Made by a program: the position numbers and the translations under genes. Of a stretch of 40,421 bases of DNA, positions 20,238 through 29,606 are shown piece after piece; positions within the stretch are counted from its first letter, which is position 1, and every line of letters begins with the position of its first letter. This stretch comes from Thermoclostridium caenicola (GTDB taxonomy: Bacteria; Bacillota; Clostridia; DSM-8532): the NCBI RefSeq assembly GCF_900142095.1, contig NZ_FQZP01000019.1, positions 1 to 40,421 of the forward strand, read 5' to 3'. Under the pieces are notes generated by a model that was not told the origin of the DNA, did not search any database, and was given only the letters and a program-made list of their open reading frames with translations.

Positions 20238-21080
20238 TCAGCGGTTCAGCGACTGGTAGACATCCCTTTTGGACACGCCAAGATCCTTAGCCGCCTGTTT
20301 CATGGCATCCATGCGGCTGAGGCCCTGCTCCTGATAATAACGGACAAGCTCCTCCACGCCCATGCCGGGCAGCGCGGAGGATGTTTTTTTGTCTTCCGGT
20401 TCAGCCCCGGAAACGATGACCACGTACTCGCCCCTGGGCGGGTTGGTTTCCAGCTTCTCAAGCAGCTCCGACAAATTCCCGCGCTGGACTTCCTCATGGA
20501 GCTTGGTCAGCTCCCTGGCCAGGGCGCACCGCCGTTCGCCAAAAACCTCCAGCACATCGGCCAGCATTGCCTTGAGGCGATGGGGCCCTTCATAAAAGAT
20601 CAGGGTTCTTTCCTCCCCCGCCAGTTCCTTCAGGCGCTTAATCCGTTCGCTGCGCTTCTGCGGCAGGAACCCCTCGAATGCAAACCGCCTCGTGGGAAGC
20701 CCGGACACGATAAGGCCAGACAAGGCTGCCGTGCAGCCCGGAACAACCGTCACCCGGATGCCTTCCTCAGCGCATTTTTTCACAAGCTCTTCGCCGGGAT
20801 CGGAAATGGCCGGCATGCCCGCATCGCTGACCAGGGCAATGTTCTCCCCGTTCTTCAGCCGTTCCGCCAGTTCATCCGCCCGGGTCAGCCTGTTGTTGTC
20901 ATGGTAACTTATCAGCGGTTTTTTGATTTGCAGATGATTCAGAAGCTTTAAGGTATGCCGGGTATCCTCGGCTGCGATCAGATCCACCTCCGACAGTATC
21001 CTGACTGCCCGGTAGGTGATATCCTCCAGGTTCCCTATGGGTGTTGCCACAAGATATAGCGTTCCATAACCCTTATCCAT
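20238..21080 (-). CDS. rsmI: 16S rRNA (cytidine-1402-2'-O)-methyltransferase
   Basis: The protein has 280 residues, the normal length. TLYLVATPIGNLEDITYRA opens the tetrapyrrole-methylase fold, AAEDTRHT and SDAGMPAISDPG are family signatures, and VPGCTAALSGLIVSGLPTRRFAFEGFLP follows. The C-terminus has a small helix-turn-helix (AKDLGVSKRDVYQSL). It methylates the 2'-OH of C1402 in the decoding centre. It is preceded by a 120-base gap after the fumarase gene that carries no recognisable gene. Confidence 0.95.
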   Translation of the reverse strand: MDKGYGTLYLVATPIGNLEDITYRAVRILSEVDLIAAEDTRHTLKLLNHLQIKKPLISYHDNNRLTRADELAERLKNGENIALVSDAGMPAISDPGEELVKKCAEEGIRVTVVPGCTAALSGLIVSGLPTRRFAFEGFLPQKRSERIKRLKELAGEERTLIFYEGPHRLKAMLADVLEVFGERRCALARELTKLHEEVQRGNLSELLEKLETNPPRGEYVVIVSGAEPEDKKTSSALPGMGVEELVRYYQEQGLSRMDAMKQAAKDLGVSKRDVYQSLNR

Positions 21081-21202
21081 GGTTCATCCAATCCTCGTCC
21101 AACTTTACCGAAAGCCGTCCCGCTTCTTCCTGCACATGGGAGAATCCCGCAGAACGGCGGGCTCCGCTAAAACCCCAATACCCGGATTTTTGGGTGAGCA
21201 GC

Positions 21203-22045
21203 CTACAGAACGGCCGAGCGGTGCCTTGTGACATGACAGCTGATGTTGACGGCTACCGGAAGCCCGGCAATATGGGTGGGATAGGCCTCCACCATAACCC
21301 CCAGGGCCGTCACTCTTCCGCCCAGCCCGGCCGGGCCGATACCCAGCTGGTTGATCTCGTCAAGCAGTTGTTTTTCCAGTTCCGCCAGGTGCTTCCGGGG
21401 GTTTTCCGAACCCACCGGCCGCAGCAACGCTTTTTTTGCCAGAAGCGCACATTTTTCCATACTTCCGCCTATTCCGACGCCAACCACAATGGGAGGGCAC
21501 GGATTGGGTCCGGCATTGCTCACGGTTTCCACTACAAAGCGCCTGACGCCTTCAATGCCATCGGAAGGCTTCAGCATCTTCAGGGCGCCCATGTTCTCGC
21601 TTCCGAAGCCCTTTGGTGCCACCTCGATCTTCAGCTGATCCCCTTCCACCATATCATAATGGATTACGGCCGGCGTATTGTCGCCCGTGTTCTTCCTGAT
21701 AAGGGGATCACCCACGATGGAACTGCGCAGATACCCCTTCTTATAGCCGCGCCTTACGCCTTCCTGAATAGCTTCTGTGAGACTTCCGCCGATTATGCTC
21801 ACGTCCTGTCCGATGGTGACAAAAACGATGGCCATGCCTGTGTCCTGGCATATGGCCATGCCTTCCCTGGCTGCAATCTCAGCGTTTTCCACGAGGCTTT
21901 GCAGAATGGATTTTGCGCCTTCCGACTCTTCAAGGCTCTGCGCCTTTATCAGGGCATCCCTGATATCATGGTTCAGGTATACGTTGGCATCGATGCACAG
22001 CTTCTCAACCGTATCAATAATCTGGCTGGTATGGATCGTTTTCAT
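21203..22045 (-). CDS. fumA: Class I fumarate hydratase, alpha subunit
   Basis: The 280-residue protein is the N-terminal-domain subunit of two-part iron-sulfur fumarases (also of tartrate dehydratase). Cys66 (CQDTG), Cys183 (NPCPP) and Cys199 (GGSMEKC) are the three [4Fe-4S] ligands. GIGIGGSMEK-like and GPAGLGGRVTALGV motifs are intact. It hydrates fumarate to malate, but only together with a beta subunit. No beta-subunit gene follows: rsmI is next. ATGA overlaps the end of the Elp3-like gene, so translation is coupled. L-tartrate dehydratase alpha is an alternative that cannot be excluded. Confidence 0.9.
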   Translation of the reverse strand: MKTIHTSQIIDTVEKLCIDANVYLNHDIRDALIKAQSLEESEGAKSILQSLVENAEIAAREGMAICQDTGMAIVFVTIGQDVSIIGGSLTEAIQEGVRRGYKKGYLRSSIVGDPLIRKNTGDNTPAVIHYDMVEGDQLKIEVAPKGFGSENMGALKMLKPSDGIEGVRRFVVETVSNAGPNPCPPIVVGVGIGGSMEKCALLAKKALLRPVGSENPRKHLAELEKQLLDEINQLGIGPAGLGGRVTALGVMVEAYPTHIAGLPVAVNISCHVTRHRSAVL

Positions 22046-23106
22046 GAACCATCTCTCCCGTCAAGAGCGAATACCAGGAGTTTACCGGGCGGCAGTTCCC
22101 GTTCTTCCACCCTGATCTCCCTGTATCCGTATTTGTCCTTCAGTGATTGGATATTGGCTTTTTTATGGCCCCGCGTTTTTGACAGGGCCCCCTTCCATGT
22201 ATGAATTTCTATTCCTTCGCAGCCTGCAAGGCCGTTTCTCTCGATGATATCCGCCAGTTGGTTCAGGATGATCCGCGCTTCCACCATTTCACCGAAAGCC
22301 GGATGGAAGGGCCCCGCCACCACCGCATCCTCCAAAAGTTCCGAATAATGAAGTCCCAGCCTGAGAATACGGATGCCGGCCTCTCTGAACATGGGTACCA
22401 TCTGGGCGCACCATGCCACCGCCTCCTCCAGGGTAAGAGGCGTATAGAAACCCTTCCAGTACATTTCCTCCATCTCGGTGCCCTTAAGAACAATGGCCGG
22501 GTAGATCCGGACCTGGCCGGGCGCCAGTTCTATCACTTTCCTCGCCGTTTCCAGGGATTTCTCCAGGGTATCCCCCGGAAGACCCGGCATGATTTGAATG
22601 CCGTATGCAAAGCCATAATCCCTGATCATCCCAACGGCCTTTTCAACATCTTCCGCGGTATGACCGCGTCTGCTCCTTTCAAGCACTTCATCATCCATGC
22701 TCTGGACTCCCAGTTCGATAACACCAACACCGTAGGCTTTCAGGATATCCAGAACGTCCCGGTCGATATAGTCAGGCCTTGTGGAAAGCCTGATGCTGTC
22801 CACGTCCCCCCTGTCCAGGTATGCCTTCGCCACGCTCAGGTAGGCGATCATCCGGCTGCGGGGTATGCCTGTGAAGCTTCCCCCAAAGAAGGCAATCTCC
22901 CGGCAGGCCGCATCCGAGGACGTGGCCAGGAAACGTTCAATGATTTCCCTGACGTTCTCCGCCTCGGCAGGACCTGCGGCGCCGCTGATCCTTCGCTGAT
23001 CGCAGAAGACGCATGTATTGGGGCAACCCATATGGGGAACAAAGATGGGAATATTGACATGCCGGCCTGCAGTATGATGCTGCCGCCTGTTTTCTCCGTT
23101 CTCCAT
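22042..23106 (-). CDS. Elp3-like radical SAM protein without acetyltransferase domain
   Basis: The product has 354 residues. C28-x3-C32-x2-C35 (CPNTCVFC) binds the SAM [4Fe-4S] cluster. FFGGSFTGIP, STRPDYID, VIELGVQSMDDEVL and GIQIMPGLPGDT are the Elp3/YhcC-type radical SAM signatures. The GNAT domain of true Elp3 is missing: the last 90 residues are a short C-terminal extension. The gene starts two bases after the rnc stop and overlaps fumA by four bases. Such a gene is commonly found next to rnc and smc in Clostridia. A tRNA- or RNA-related role is only an inference from family. Confidence 0.88.
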   Translation of the reverse strand: MENGENRRQHHTAGRHVNIPIFVPHMGCPNTCVFCDQRRISGAAGPAEAENVREIIERFLATSSDAACREIAFFGGSFTGIPRSRMIAYLSVAKAYLDRGDVDSIRLSTRPDYIDRDVLDILKAYGVGVIELGVQSMDDEVLERSRRGHTAEDVEKAVGMIRDYGFAYGIQIMPGLPGDTLEKSLETARKVIELAPGQVRIYPAIVLKGTEMEEMYWKGFYTPLTLEEAVAWCAQMVPMFREAGIRILRLGLHYSELLEDAVVAGPFHPAFGEMVEARIILNQLADIIERNGLAGCEGIEIHTWKGALSKTRGHKKANIQSLKDKYGYREIRVEERELPPGKLLVFALDGRDGS

Positions 23107-23108
23107 GG

Positions 23109-23825
23109 CTATAACAGATTCATGCTCTCAAGAGCCTGTTTGGCGGCCTCCTGCTCGGCTTCCTTCTTGGATTTGCCGTAGCCGGTTCCCAGCAGGCGAT
23201 TCTCCGCATAAACCGCCATCTTGAACAATTTGTCATGATCCGGACCGGTGGCCTCAAGCAGTTTGTACTGGATCTTCGTGTCGCCGGACTTCTGAAGCTC
23301 TTCCTGGAGCCGGGTCTTATAGTCCATGAACAGCTCCCCGTTCACAGCCTTCTGGTAAGTCTCCCCCAACAGGGACATGATGAATCCTTCGGCTTCATCC
23401 ATGCCGCCATCCAGGTAAATGCTGCCGATCAGGGCCTCAAGGCAGTCGGAGAGGATTGAGGATCGGTTCCTTCCGCCGTTGGCATCCTCGCCCTTTCCGA
23501 GGAACATAAGCTCCCCGAGTCCCAGAGAGCGCGCGCACTCCGCCAGCGATGCCTCGCATACGATCAGCGCCCTGGTCTTGCTCATTTCACCCTCGGACAT
23601 TTCCGGGTGATTGTTGTACAGCATCAGCCCCATGACAAAGTCCAGGATGGCATCGCCCAAAAACTCAAGACGCTCGTTGTTTTTCAGCTCGGCGTCCAGA
23701 TGGTTCTCATTGACATAGGAGCTGTGGATCAGTGCGTTCAGTGCGTATTCCTTGTTCCTGAAGCAATAGCCTATTTTCTCTTCCAGTTTTTGCACTTGTT
23801 TATACAGATGTTCCTGTCCTGACAA
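23109..23825 (-). CDS. rnc: Ribonuclease III
   Basis: The start is set at a TTG (23823-23825) with GGGAGG five bases upstream, giving 238 residues; upstream in-frame ATGs lie within the leader next to a terminator hairpin. NNERLEFLGDAILDFVM (about 44-60) is the RNase III signature with catalytic acidic residues, SDCLEALIGSIYLDGG completes the site, and residues 160-235 form the double-stranded RNA-binding domain (KTRLQEELQKSG ... GKSKKEAEQEAAKQAL). It processes rRNA precursors and double-stranded RNA. Confidence 0.95.
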   Translation of the reverse strand: MSGQEHLYKQVQKLEEKIGYCFRNKEYALNALIHSSYVNENHLDAELKNNERLEFLGDAILDFVMGLMLYNNHPEMSEGEMSKTRALIVCEASLAECARSLGLGELMFLGKGEDANGGRNRSSILSDCLEALIGSIYLDGGMDEAEGFIMSLLGETYQKAVNGELFMDYKTRLQEELQKSGDTKIQYKLLEATGPDHDKLFKMAVYAENRLLGTGYGKSKKEAEQEAAKQALESMNLL

Positions 23826-23889
23826 TTTGACCTCCCGATCAACCCGGTTGCTGCGGATACATTTCATCAAGCCCATATAACGGCCTGGT

Positions 23890-23934
23890 AAAAATAAAAA
23901 TGGATACAATACGTTCACTGGTATTGTATCCATT
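23890..23934 (-). terminator. Terminator after fabF
   Basis: A perfect 14-base-pair inverted repeat (AATGGATACAATAC at 23899-23912 with 23921-23934, eight-base loop) is followed on the minus strand by TTTTTATTTTT. It lies between the fabF stop (24002) and the rnc start. The stem is AT-rich but long. Confidence 0.8.
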
Positions 23935-24001
23935 ATTTTAGCACATTTATTGCGGCAATTCCAATCCCGGCCATTGCCCGGCAGGACCGGAGCGTATCCG
24001 G

Positions 24002-25240
24002 TCATTCGTCATACCGCTTGAAGACCAGCACGCCATTGTGCCCGCCAAAGCCAAGGGCATTGGAAAGGGCATATTCAACCTGCTGTTTGCGGCCCACATT
24101 GGGGATGTAATCGAGGTCGCATTCCGGATCCTGGTTCTTCAGGTTGATGGTCGGTGGCAGGAAACCGTCCTGAAGGGCCATAACCGTAATGACAGCCTCA
24201 ATGCCGCCTGCGGCGCCCAAAAGGTGACCCGTCATGGATTTAGTGGAGCTGACAGGCACTTTTTCGGCATGCTTACCAAGCACCCGCTTGATGACGCTCG
24301 TTTCCATGGGATCATTGAGAGGCGTGCTGGTGCCATGGGCATTGATGTAGCCAAGCTGTTCCGGCGCTATGCCGGCATCCTCCAGGGCCAGCTGCATGCA
24401 GCGTATTCCTGCTTCGCCGTCAGGGGACGGAGCCGTGATATGGTAGGCATCGCAGGTACAGCCATAACCCACCAGCTCAGCCAGGATCTTTGCCCCGCGC
24501 CTTTTGGCATGCTCATATTCCTCGAGCACCAGGATGCCCGCACCCTCGCCCATGACAAAGCCGTCACGATCCTTGTCGAAGGGTCTGCAGGCCGTGTTCG
24601 GATCCTCATTCTCCGACATGGCTTTGGCTGCACAGAAGCCCACAAATCCCAGGGGTGTGATGGAAGCCTCGGAACCGCCCGTTATCATCACATCCGCATA
24701 ACCGTTCTGAATGACGCGCATGGCGTCACCGATGGAATGGTTGGCCGTTGCGCAGGCCGTTACCACACAGGCATTGTATCCCTTGAATCCGAAGCGGATG
24801 GCCACCTGTCCGGAAGCCATATTGGCGATCATCATGGGCACAAAGAAGGGACTTACCCGCCTGGGCCCTTTTTCAAACATGGTCCGGCAGTTATCCTCCA
24901 GCGTCTCAATGCCGCCGATACCGGAACCGATCAGGACACCTGCCCGGAACGGATCCAGTTTTGACGCATCAAGACCGGCCATGTCAATAGCCTGCTGCGC
25001 AGCGACGATGGCATACTGGCAGAACAGATCCATCCTCTTGGCTTCTTTTTTGTCAATATAGGCGCTGGGGTCAAAATCAACGATTTGGGCGGCAACCTTG
25101 GTGCTGAAATCGGTGGTATCAAACTTGGTTACGGTAGTTATGCCATTCTTGCCTTCCTTAATCGCATCCCAGAAAGTATTGATATCCTTGCCGAGCGCAT
25201 GGACCACACCCAATCCTGTAATCACAACGCGTCTTTTCAT
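24002..25240 (-). CDS. fabF: 3-oxoacyl-ACP synthase II
   Basis: The start is the second of two adjacent ATGs (25240, [11 protein letters not shown]); the first (25243) is equally usable, with AGGAGG six to nine bases upstream. The 412-residue condensing enzyme has the Cys163-His302-His339 triad ([30 protein letters not shown]). It elongates acyl-ACP with malonyl-ACP. Unlike the other fab genes it stands behind a strong terminator, with about 215 bases of its own leader, so it is probably transcribed separately. Confidence 0.97.
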   Translation of the reverse strand: MKRRVVITGLGVVHALGKDINTFWDAIKEGKNGITTVTKFDTTDFSTKVAAQIVDFDPSAYIDKKEAKRMDLFCQYAIVAAQQAIDMAGLDASKLDPFRAGVLIGSGIGGIETLEDNCRTMFEKGPRRVSPFFVPMMIANMASGQVAIRFGFKGYNACVVTACATANHSIGDAMRVIQNGYADVMITGGSEASITPLGFVGFCAAKAMSENEDPNTACRPFDKDRDGFVMGEGAGILVLEEYEHAKRRGAKILAELVGYGCTCDAYHITAPSPDGEAGIRCMQLALEDAGIAPEQLGYINAHGTSTPLNDPMETSVIKRVLGKHAEKVPVSSTKSMTGHLLGAAGGIEAVITVMALQDGFLPPTINLKNQDPECDLDYIPNVGRKQQVEYALSNALGFGGHNGVLVFKRYDE

Positions 25241-25490
25241 CATGTTTGACCTCCTGAAAACCATGCGATGGCGCAAGATGCCGTACCGGCCAGCCTTGGT
25301 TCACCACCGCATCAGATAAGAATGAAATGATTCCGGTCATTATCCAATATGGTACAGGTTCTTTGGGACGAAACCAGCTCAGGGTTTGCTTAACTCCGCT
25401 CATGACCGGCTTTTGATTTCCTGAGCATGTCATGGCGGGAAGCAAACTGCCGCCGGACCTTGAACAAGGACTCTCTCAGCAGGCCGTTAT

Positions 25491-25527
25491 AAAAAGAGTC
25501 CCAACCATGCGTGGTGGGACTCTTTTT
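25491..25527. terminator. Strong bidirectional terminator after acpP
   Basis: AAAAAGAGTCCC and GGGACTCTTTTT pair over 12 bases and close on a small inner stem with a TGCG loop. Runs of A and T on both sides make it work in either direction. It lies 11 bases after the acpP stop. The 215 bases from here to fabF hold no gene, and no consensus promoter was found. Confidence 0.93.
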
Positions 25528-25538
25528 ATTCAATTGAA

Positions 25539-25766
25539 TCATTGATGAGCCTTAATGTATTCAACCGCATCACCGACGGTTACGATCTTTTCTGCATCCT
25601 TGTCTGGTATTTCCAAATCAAACTCTTCTTCAAGAGCCATAATCAGCTCAACGATATCGAGTGAATCAGCACCGAGATCATCGATAAAAGAAGCTTCCAT
25701 GGTTACTTCGCTTTCATCAACACCCAACTGCTCCACAATGATATCTTTAACCTTGTTAAATACCAC
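25539..25766 (-). CDS. acpP: Acyl carrier protein
   Basis: The start is set at a GTG (25764-25766), with AAGGGGG eight bases upstream; a GTG three codons earlier touches the Shine-Dalgarno. The 75-residue acidic protein has [11 protein letters not shown] with Ser35, the 4'-phosphopantetheine site. It carries growing acyl chains for the Fab enzymes and PlsX. It is the last gene of the fapR operon. Confidence 0.96.
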   Translation of the reverse strand: MVFNKVKDIIVEQLGVDESEVTMEASFIDDLGADSLDIVELIMALEEEFDLEIPDKDAEKIVTVGDAVEYIKAHQ

Positions 25767-25835
25767 ACTGTTCACCCCCTTCCAGACGGGAAATTGGTCT
25801 GCAACTAAATATTATCGTTATCTTATGAAATAATA

Positions 25836-26573
25836 TTACATATAGAGTCCACCGTCAATATTAATTACCTGACCGGTAATATATTGAGCCCTGTCAGAGG
25901 CAAGGAACACTGCCAGATCAGCCACCTCGGAAGTCGTCCCAGGCCTTCCGAGCGGGATGTTCTTAAGGTAATATTCCTTAACCTCCTCAGGAAGTGAACC
26001 CGTCATTTCTGTTTCAATGAATCCAGGCGCAATGGCATTGCAGGTAATGCCCCTGCGTGCATATTCCTTGGCCACCGATTTGGTGAACCCGATCAGACCG
26101 GCTTTTGAAGCCGCATAGTTCGCCTGGCTGGAATTTCCCATGAGGCCTACCACCGATGACAGGTTGATGATGGTACCCTTTTTCTTCTTCATCATGATCT
26201 TCACGGCTGCCTTCGTCAGGAGAAAGACGCTTTTCAGGTTAATGTCCATCACGGTGTCCCAATCCTCTTCCTCCATTTTGATCAGCAGCTTGTCGCGGGT
26301 GATACCGGCATTGTTGACCAGGATATCCAGTCCGCCGAAGGTCTCAACGGTCTGATCGACGATGGCCTGGGCGTTTTCAGGGACCGCCAGATCCCCTGCA
26401 AAGCCGGCAACGCTGAAGCCCCGGCCTTTCAGTTCATTCACCACATCATACACCTTGTCGGTCGTACCGCTGAGCATGACATTGGCACCCAGCTCGGCGA
26501 ATTTCTCGGCGATCGCCTTCCCAATCCCTCGCGTGGATCCTGTGACAATAACCGTCTTTCCTGAAAATTCCAT
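25836..26573 (-). CDS. fabG: 3-oxoacyl-ACP reductase
   Basis: The protein has 245 residues of the short-chain dehydrogenase family. TGSTRGIGKA (11-20) binds NADPH, NNAG (87-90) is present, and the catalytic residues are Ser140, Tyr153 and Lys157 (YAASK). It reduces 3-oxoacyl-ACP. AAAGGA overlapping the fabD stop serves as Shine-Dalgarno nine bases upstream. Confidence 0.97.
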   Translation of the reverse strand: MEFSGKTVIVTGSTRGIGKAIAEKFAELGANVMLSGTTDKVYDVVNELKGRGFSVAGFAGDLAVPENAQAIVDQTVETFGGLDILVNNAGITRDKLLIKMEEEDWDTVMDINLKSVFLLTKAAVKIMMKKKKGTIINLSSVVGLMGNSSQANYAASKAGLIGFTKSVAKEYARRGITCNAIAPGFIETEMTGSLPEEVKEYYLKNIPLGRPGTTSEVADLAVFLASDRAQYITGQVINIDGGLYM

Positions 26574-26579
26574 AAACCA

Positions 26580-27515
26580 CTATCCTTTCAGGGCTTCCAG
26601 GGTCTTATCCAGGGAAGCCTTGTCTTCAACATTCAAGGCCTTGAGATTCTTGTCTATCTTTTTGATAAACCCGCTCAAAACCTTGCCCGGTCCTACCTCA
26701 ACAAAGGTGTCCACCCCGGCCTCCACCATGGTGCGGACGCAATCCTCCCAGAGTACCGATTTGCTGACCTGCTGGATCAAAAGTTCCTTCACCTGGTCCT
26801 CAGAGGGAATGACCTTACCGGTTACGTTGGCCACAACGGGAATGTTCATGGGATGGACCTCAACCTCATCGAGAACGGCCTTCAGCTTCTCGCCGGCCGG
26901 TTCCAGCATGACACAATGGAACGGAGCGCTCACATTCAGCAGCACGGCGCGTTTTGCTCCTTTTTCGGTAGCCAGCCGGATAGCTTCATTGACGGCCGCA
27001 GTCTCGCCGGCCACAACAATCTGCCCCGGGCAGTTGAAGTTGGCAGGCCCGATGACGCCGGCGCTCTGGGCTGCTTCGCAGATATCGATAACCACATCGC
27101 GATCGAGACCCAATATGGCCGCCATGGCGCCCAACCCGATGGGGACCGCATCCTGCATGAATTTGCCGCGCTTCCTGACGATTTTTACCGCGTCCTCGAA
27201 GGTAAAGGTTCCGGACAGCACATGAGCTCCATACTCGCCAAGGCTTAATCCGGCTGTATAATCCGGCCTGATGCCTGCTTCCAGTAGCGGCATGAGACAA
27301 GCGATGCTGGCAGTCAGTATGGCCGGCTGGGTGTTTTCGGTGATGGCCAGCGTCTCCTCGTCTCCGTTGAAGATCATGTCCCTGATATCAAATCCCAGGG
27401 CCTGGTTGGCCTTTTCAAAGACTTCGGCCGCAGACGGGTACAGTTCGGAGATTTCCCTGCCCATCCCTATGTACTGGGCACCCTGTCCGGGAAAAATGAA
27501 AGCTATCTTACCCAA
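26580..27515 (-). CDS. fabD: Malonyl-CoA:ACP transacylase
   Basis: The start is a TTG (27513-27515) with GGGAGG seven bases upstream, giving MGKIAFIFPGQGAQ and 311 residues, the family norm; a longer frame has no supporting site. The nucleophile is Ser91 in GLSLGEY, with His in SAPFHCVML and a conserved QPA segment at 63-65. It loads malonyl groups from CoA onto ACP. Confidence 0.96.
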   Translation of the reverse strand: MGKIAFIFPGQGAQYIGMGREISELYPSAAEVFEKANQALGFDIRDMIFNGDEETLAITENTQPAILTASIACLMPLLEAGIRPDYTAGLSLGEYGAHVLSGTFTFEDAVKIVRKRGKFMQDAVPIGLGAMAAILGLDRDVVIDICEAAQSAGVIGPANFNCPGQIVVAGETAAVNEAIRLATEKGAKRAVLLNVSAPFHCVMLEPAGEKLKAVLDEVEVHPMNIPVVANVTGKVIPSEDQVKELLIQQVSKSVLWEDCVRTMVEAGVDTFVEVGPGKVLSGFIKKIDKNLKALNVEDKASLDKTLEALKG

Positions 27516-27544
27516 AACGCATCCTCCCTTCCGTTTTTTGGCAG

Positions 27545-28540
27545 CTACTTGGACCAATGGAGAAGCAGAGCGCCATAGGTCAGGCCGCCGCCGAATGCGA
27601 CCAGCACGATCCTGTCGCCTTTTTTCAGCAGACCTGCCCGCGATGCTTCATCCAGGCACACCGGAATGCTGGCTGCAGAGATATTGCCCGTACGCTCCAG
27701 GTTGGAATAGACCTTTTCGATGGGGAACTGCAGCCGCTTGACAGCATTCTGGAGTATCCTGGCATTGGCCTGGTGGGGGAAGATGTAGTCAATATCCCCC
27801 ATGGACAGCTGCGCATCGGAGACCACTTTGAGGGTTGCATCGGCCATGATACGGGCAGCAAAGGCAAACACCTCGCTGCCATCCATCCAGATGACCTGCT
27901 TCTTGCCCTCATTACGCTTCTGCAAATCTTCTTCGGTCGCATACAGGCACGGTATGGTCAGGTTATGACCCAGCTCGCCGTATGCGCCGGTGGTAAAGCA
28001 CATAATTCCCGTAGCGTCCTCAACCCTTCCCACAACTGCGGCACCGGCACCGTCCCCGAACAGGACACAGGTCTTCCTGTCCTGGTAGTCGGTCACCCGG
28101 CTCAGGGATTCAGCCGCCACGACAAGAATATATTTGTATGTGCCGTTTTCAATGAACTGTTGGGCCACATTCAGCGCATAGACAAAGCCTGTGCATGCAG
28201 CATTCAGATCAAATGCAGGAACTCCGCTGAGATTGAGCTCCTTTTGTACGAGGCAGGCCAGAGTGGGGGACAGATAATCGGGCGTAAGGGTAGCCCCGAT
28301 GATCAACCCAATCTCTTCTCTGGGGATACCTGCGTCTTGTATGGCTTTTTCTGCGGCGCTGGCTGCAAGCTTAAAAAGCGGTGTATCATTGTCGATAATT
28401 CTGCGTTCACGTATGCCGGTTCTTTTGATGATCCATTCGTCGGATGTTTCAACAATATTTTCCAGTTCTGCGTTTGTGAGCCGTCTCTCCGGAAGGCAGC
28501 TTCCTGTCCCCAGGATACCCGCTCTATAAAGCTTCGTCAT
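27545..28540 (-). CDS. fabH: 3-oxoacyl-ACP synthase III
   Basis: The ATG at 28538-28540 has GGAGG five bases upstream and lies inside the last codons of plsX (17-base overlap). The 331-residue product has the Cys116-His-Asn triad: AACTGFVYAL, FPHQAN and NLERTGNISAAS. It starts fatty-acid synthesis by condensing acyl-CoA with malonyl-ACP. In many Clostridia fabK follows; here fabD does. Confidence 0.97.
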   Translation of the reverse strand: MTKLYRAGILGTGSCLPERRLTNAELENIVETSDEWIIKRTGIRERRIIDNDTPLFKLAASAAEKAIQDAGIPREEIGLIIGATLTPDYLSPTLACLVQKELNLSGVPAFDLNAACTGFVYALNVAQQFIENGTYKYILVVAAESLSRVTDYQDRKTCVLFGDGAGAAVVGRVEDATGIMCFTTGAYGELGHNLTIPCLYATEEDLQKRNEGKKQVIWMDGSEVFAFAARIMADATLKVVSDAQLSMGDIDYIFPHQANARILQNAVKRLQFPIEKVYSNLERTGNISAASIPVCLDEASRAGLLKKGDRIVLVAFGGGLTYGALLLHWSK

Positions 28541-29549
28541 ATGCACCTCCGAGATCCATTTTTGCGAATATATTGCGAATCTGTTCAAGAACCGTAACGC
28601 ATGCCGAACTGCAAGCCTTCAGGATGGTGTTCTTGAAAGCCTTGGCCTTGGAATTGCCATGACATTTATAGATAATACCGTTGACACCCAGGATGGGGGT
28701 TCCCCCCACTTCCTCGGGGTCGATCTGCTTTTTGAGCTTCTTCAGTTCATGCCTGACCATCAGGAAGCTGATCTTGGAGGCAAGGCTCATGGAATAAATG
28801 CGCTTGAGATAATCCATGAAAAACCTTCCGGTTCCTTCCATCACCTTGAGCATGGCATTGCCCGTCAAACCGTCGCATACCGCAACATCAACCTTGCCAT
28901 CGGTGATGTCCCTGCCTTCCACATTGCCAATGAAGTTGAGATTGGAATTCTTGAGCAGTTGATAAGCCTGATGGAGCTGGTGATTGCCCTTCTTTTCTTC
29001 GGTACCTACGTTCACCAGGCCGACTCTCGGGCTTTCCAGGCCGAACATATGCTTCATATACTCGGCGCCCATGATCCCGAACTGCATGTAGTTGATGGGC
29101 TTTACCTGGGTATTCATGCCCGCATCGATGATCATGGTGTTCCTGCCGCCTTCCGAAGGCACGACGGGCGCCAGGGCAGGCCTGTGAACACCTTTCATGC
29201 GGCCTGTGATGAGAAGCGATCCTGCAAGAAGCGCGCCTGTGCTTCCGGCGGAAATAAAGGCATCGCCTTCCTTGTTCTTCATTTTCTTAAGTCCGATGAC
29301 AATGGAAGAGTTCTGCTTCTTTTTGATGGCTTCGGTGGGTACGTCGTTGTTGGTTATCTCTTCCCTGGCATCGGTGATAAACAGCCTTGATGCATCATAT
29401 GAACAATTCTTCAGGCATTTCTCAATCTTCTTCCTGTCACCAACGAGTTCAATTTCAACTTGTTTATTAACACTCAATGCTTCCAGACAACCCTTAACCA
29501 CTTCATCCGGCGCATTGTCCCCGCCCATGGCATCCACTATGATTCTCAA
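28524..29549 (-). CDS. plsX: Phosphate acyltransferase
   Basis: A TTG at 29547-29549 has TAAGGAG nine bases upstream and gives MRIIVDAMGGDNAPDEVV, the family opening; another TTG three codons earlier is possible. The product has 341 residues. SAGSTGALLAG and DGLTGNAMLKVMEG are family motifs. It converts acyl-ACP to acyl-phosphate for phosphatidic acid synthesis, linking this operon to membrane lipid supply. Confidence 0.96.
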   Translation of the reverse strand: MRIIVDAMGGDNAPDEVVKGCLEALSVNKQVEIELVGDRKKIEKCLKNCSYDASRLFITDAREEITNNDVPTEAIKKKQNSSIVIGLKKMKNKEGDAFISAGSTGALLAGSLLITGRMKGVHRPALAPVVPSEGGRNTMIIDAGMNTQVKPINYMQFGIMGAEYMKHMFGLESPRVGLVNVGTEEKKGNHQLHQAYQLLKNSNLNFIGNVEGRDITDGKVDVAVCDGLTGNAMLKVMEGTGRFFMDYLKRIYSMSLASKISFLMVRHELKKLKKQIDPEEVGGTPILGVNGIIYKCHGNSKAKAFKNTILKACSSACVTVLEQIRNIFAKMDLGGAYDEAL

Positions 29550-29606
29550 GATGGTCAACTCCTTACCTCGGTTATGCTGTATATCTATGAATCCATTGTT
29601 TCCATA

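Noticed and set aside
21081-21202. Remnant of a fumarase beta subunit after the alpha gene
   Set aside because: Short frames in this 120-base gap show no fumarase-like motif; a GGAGCCCGC/GCGGG hairpin is present but without a U-tract.
27557-28597. A 346-codon open frame opposite fabH
   Set aside because: fabH on the other strand has its full catalytic triad and proper start; this is a shadow frame.
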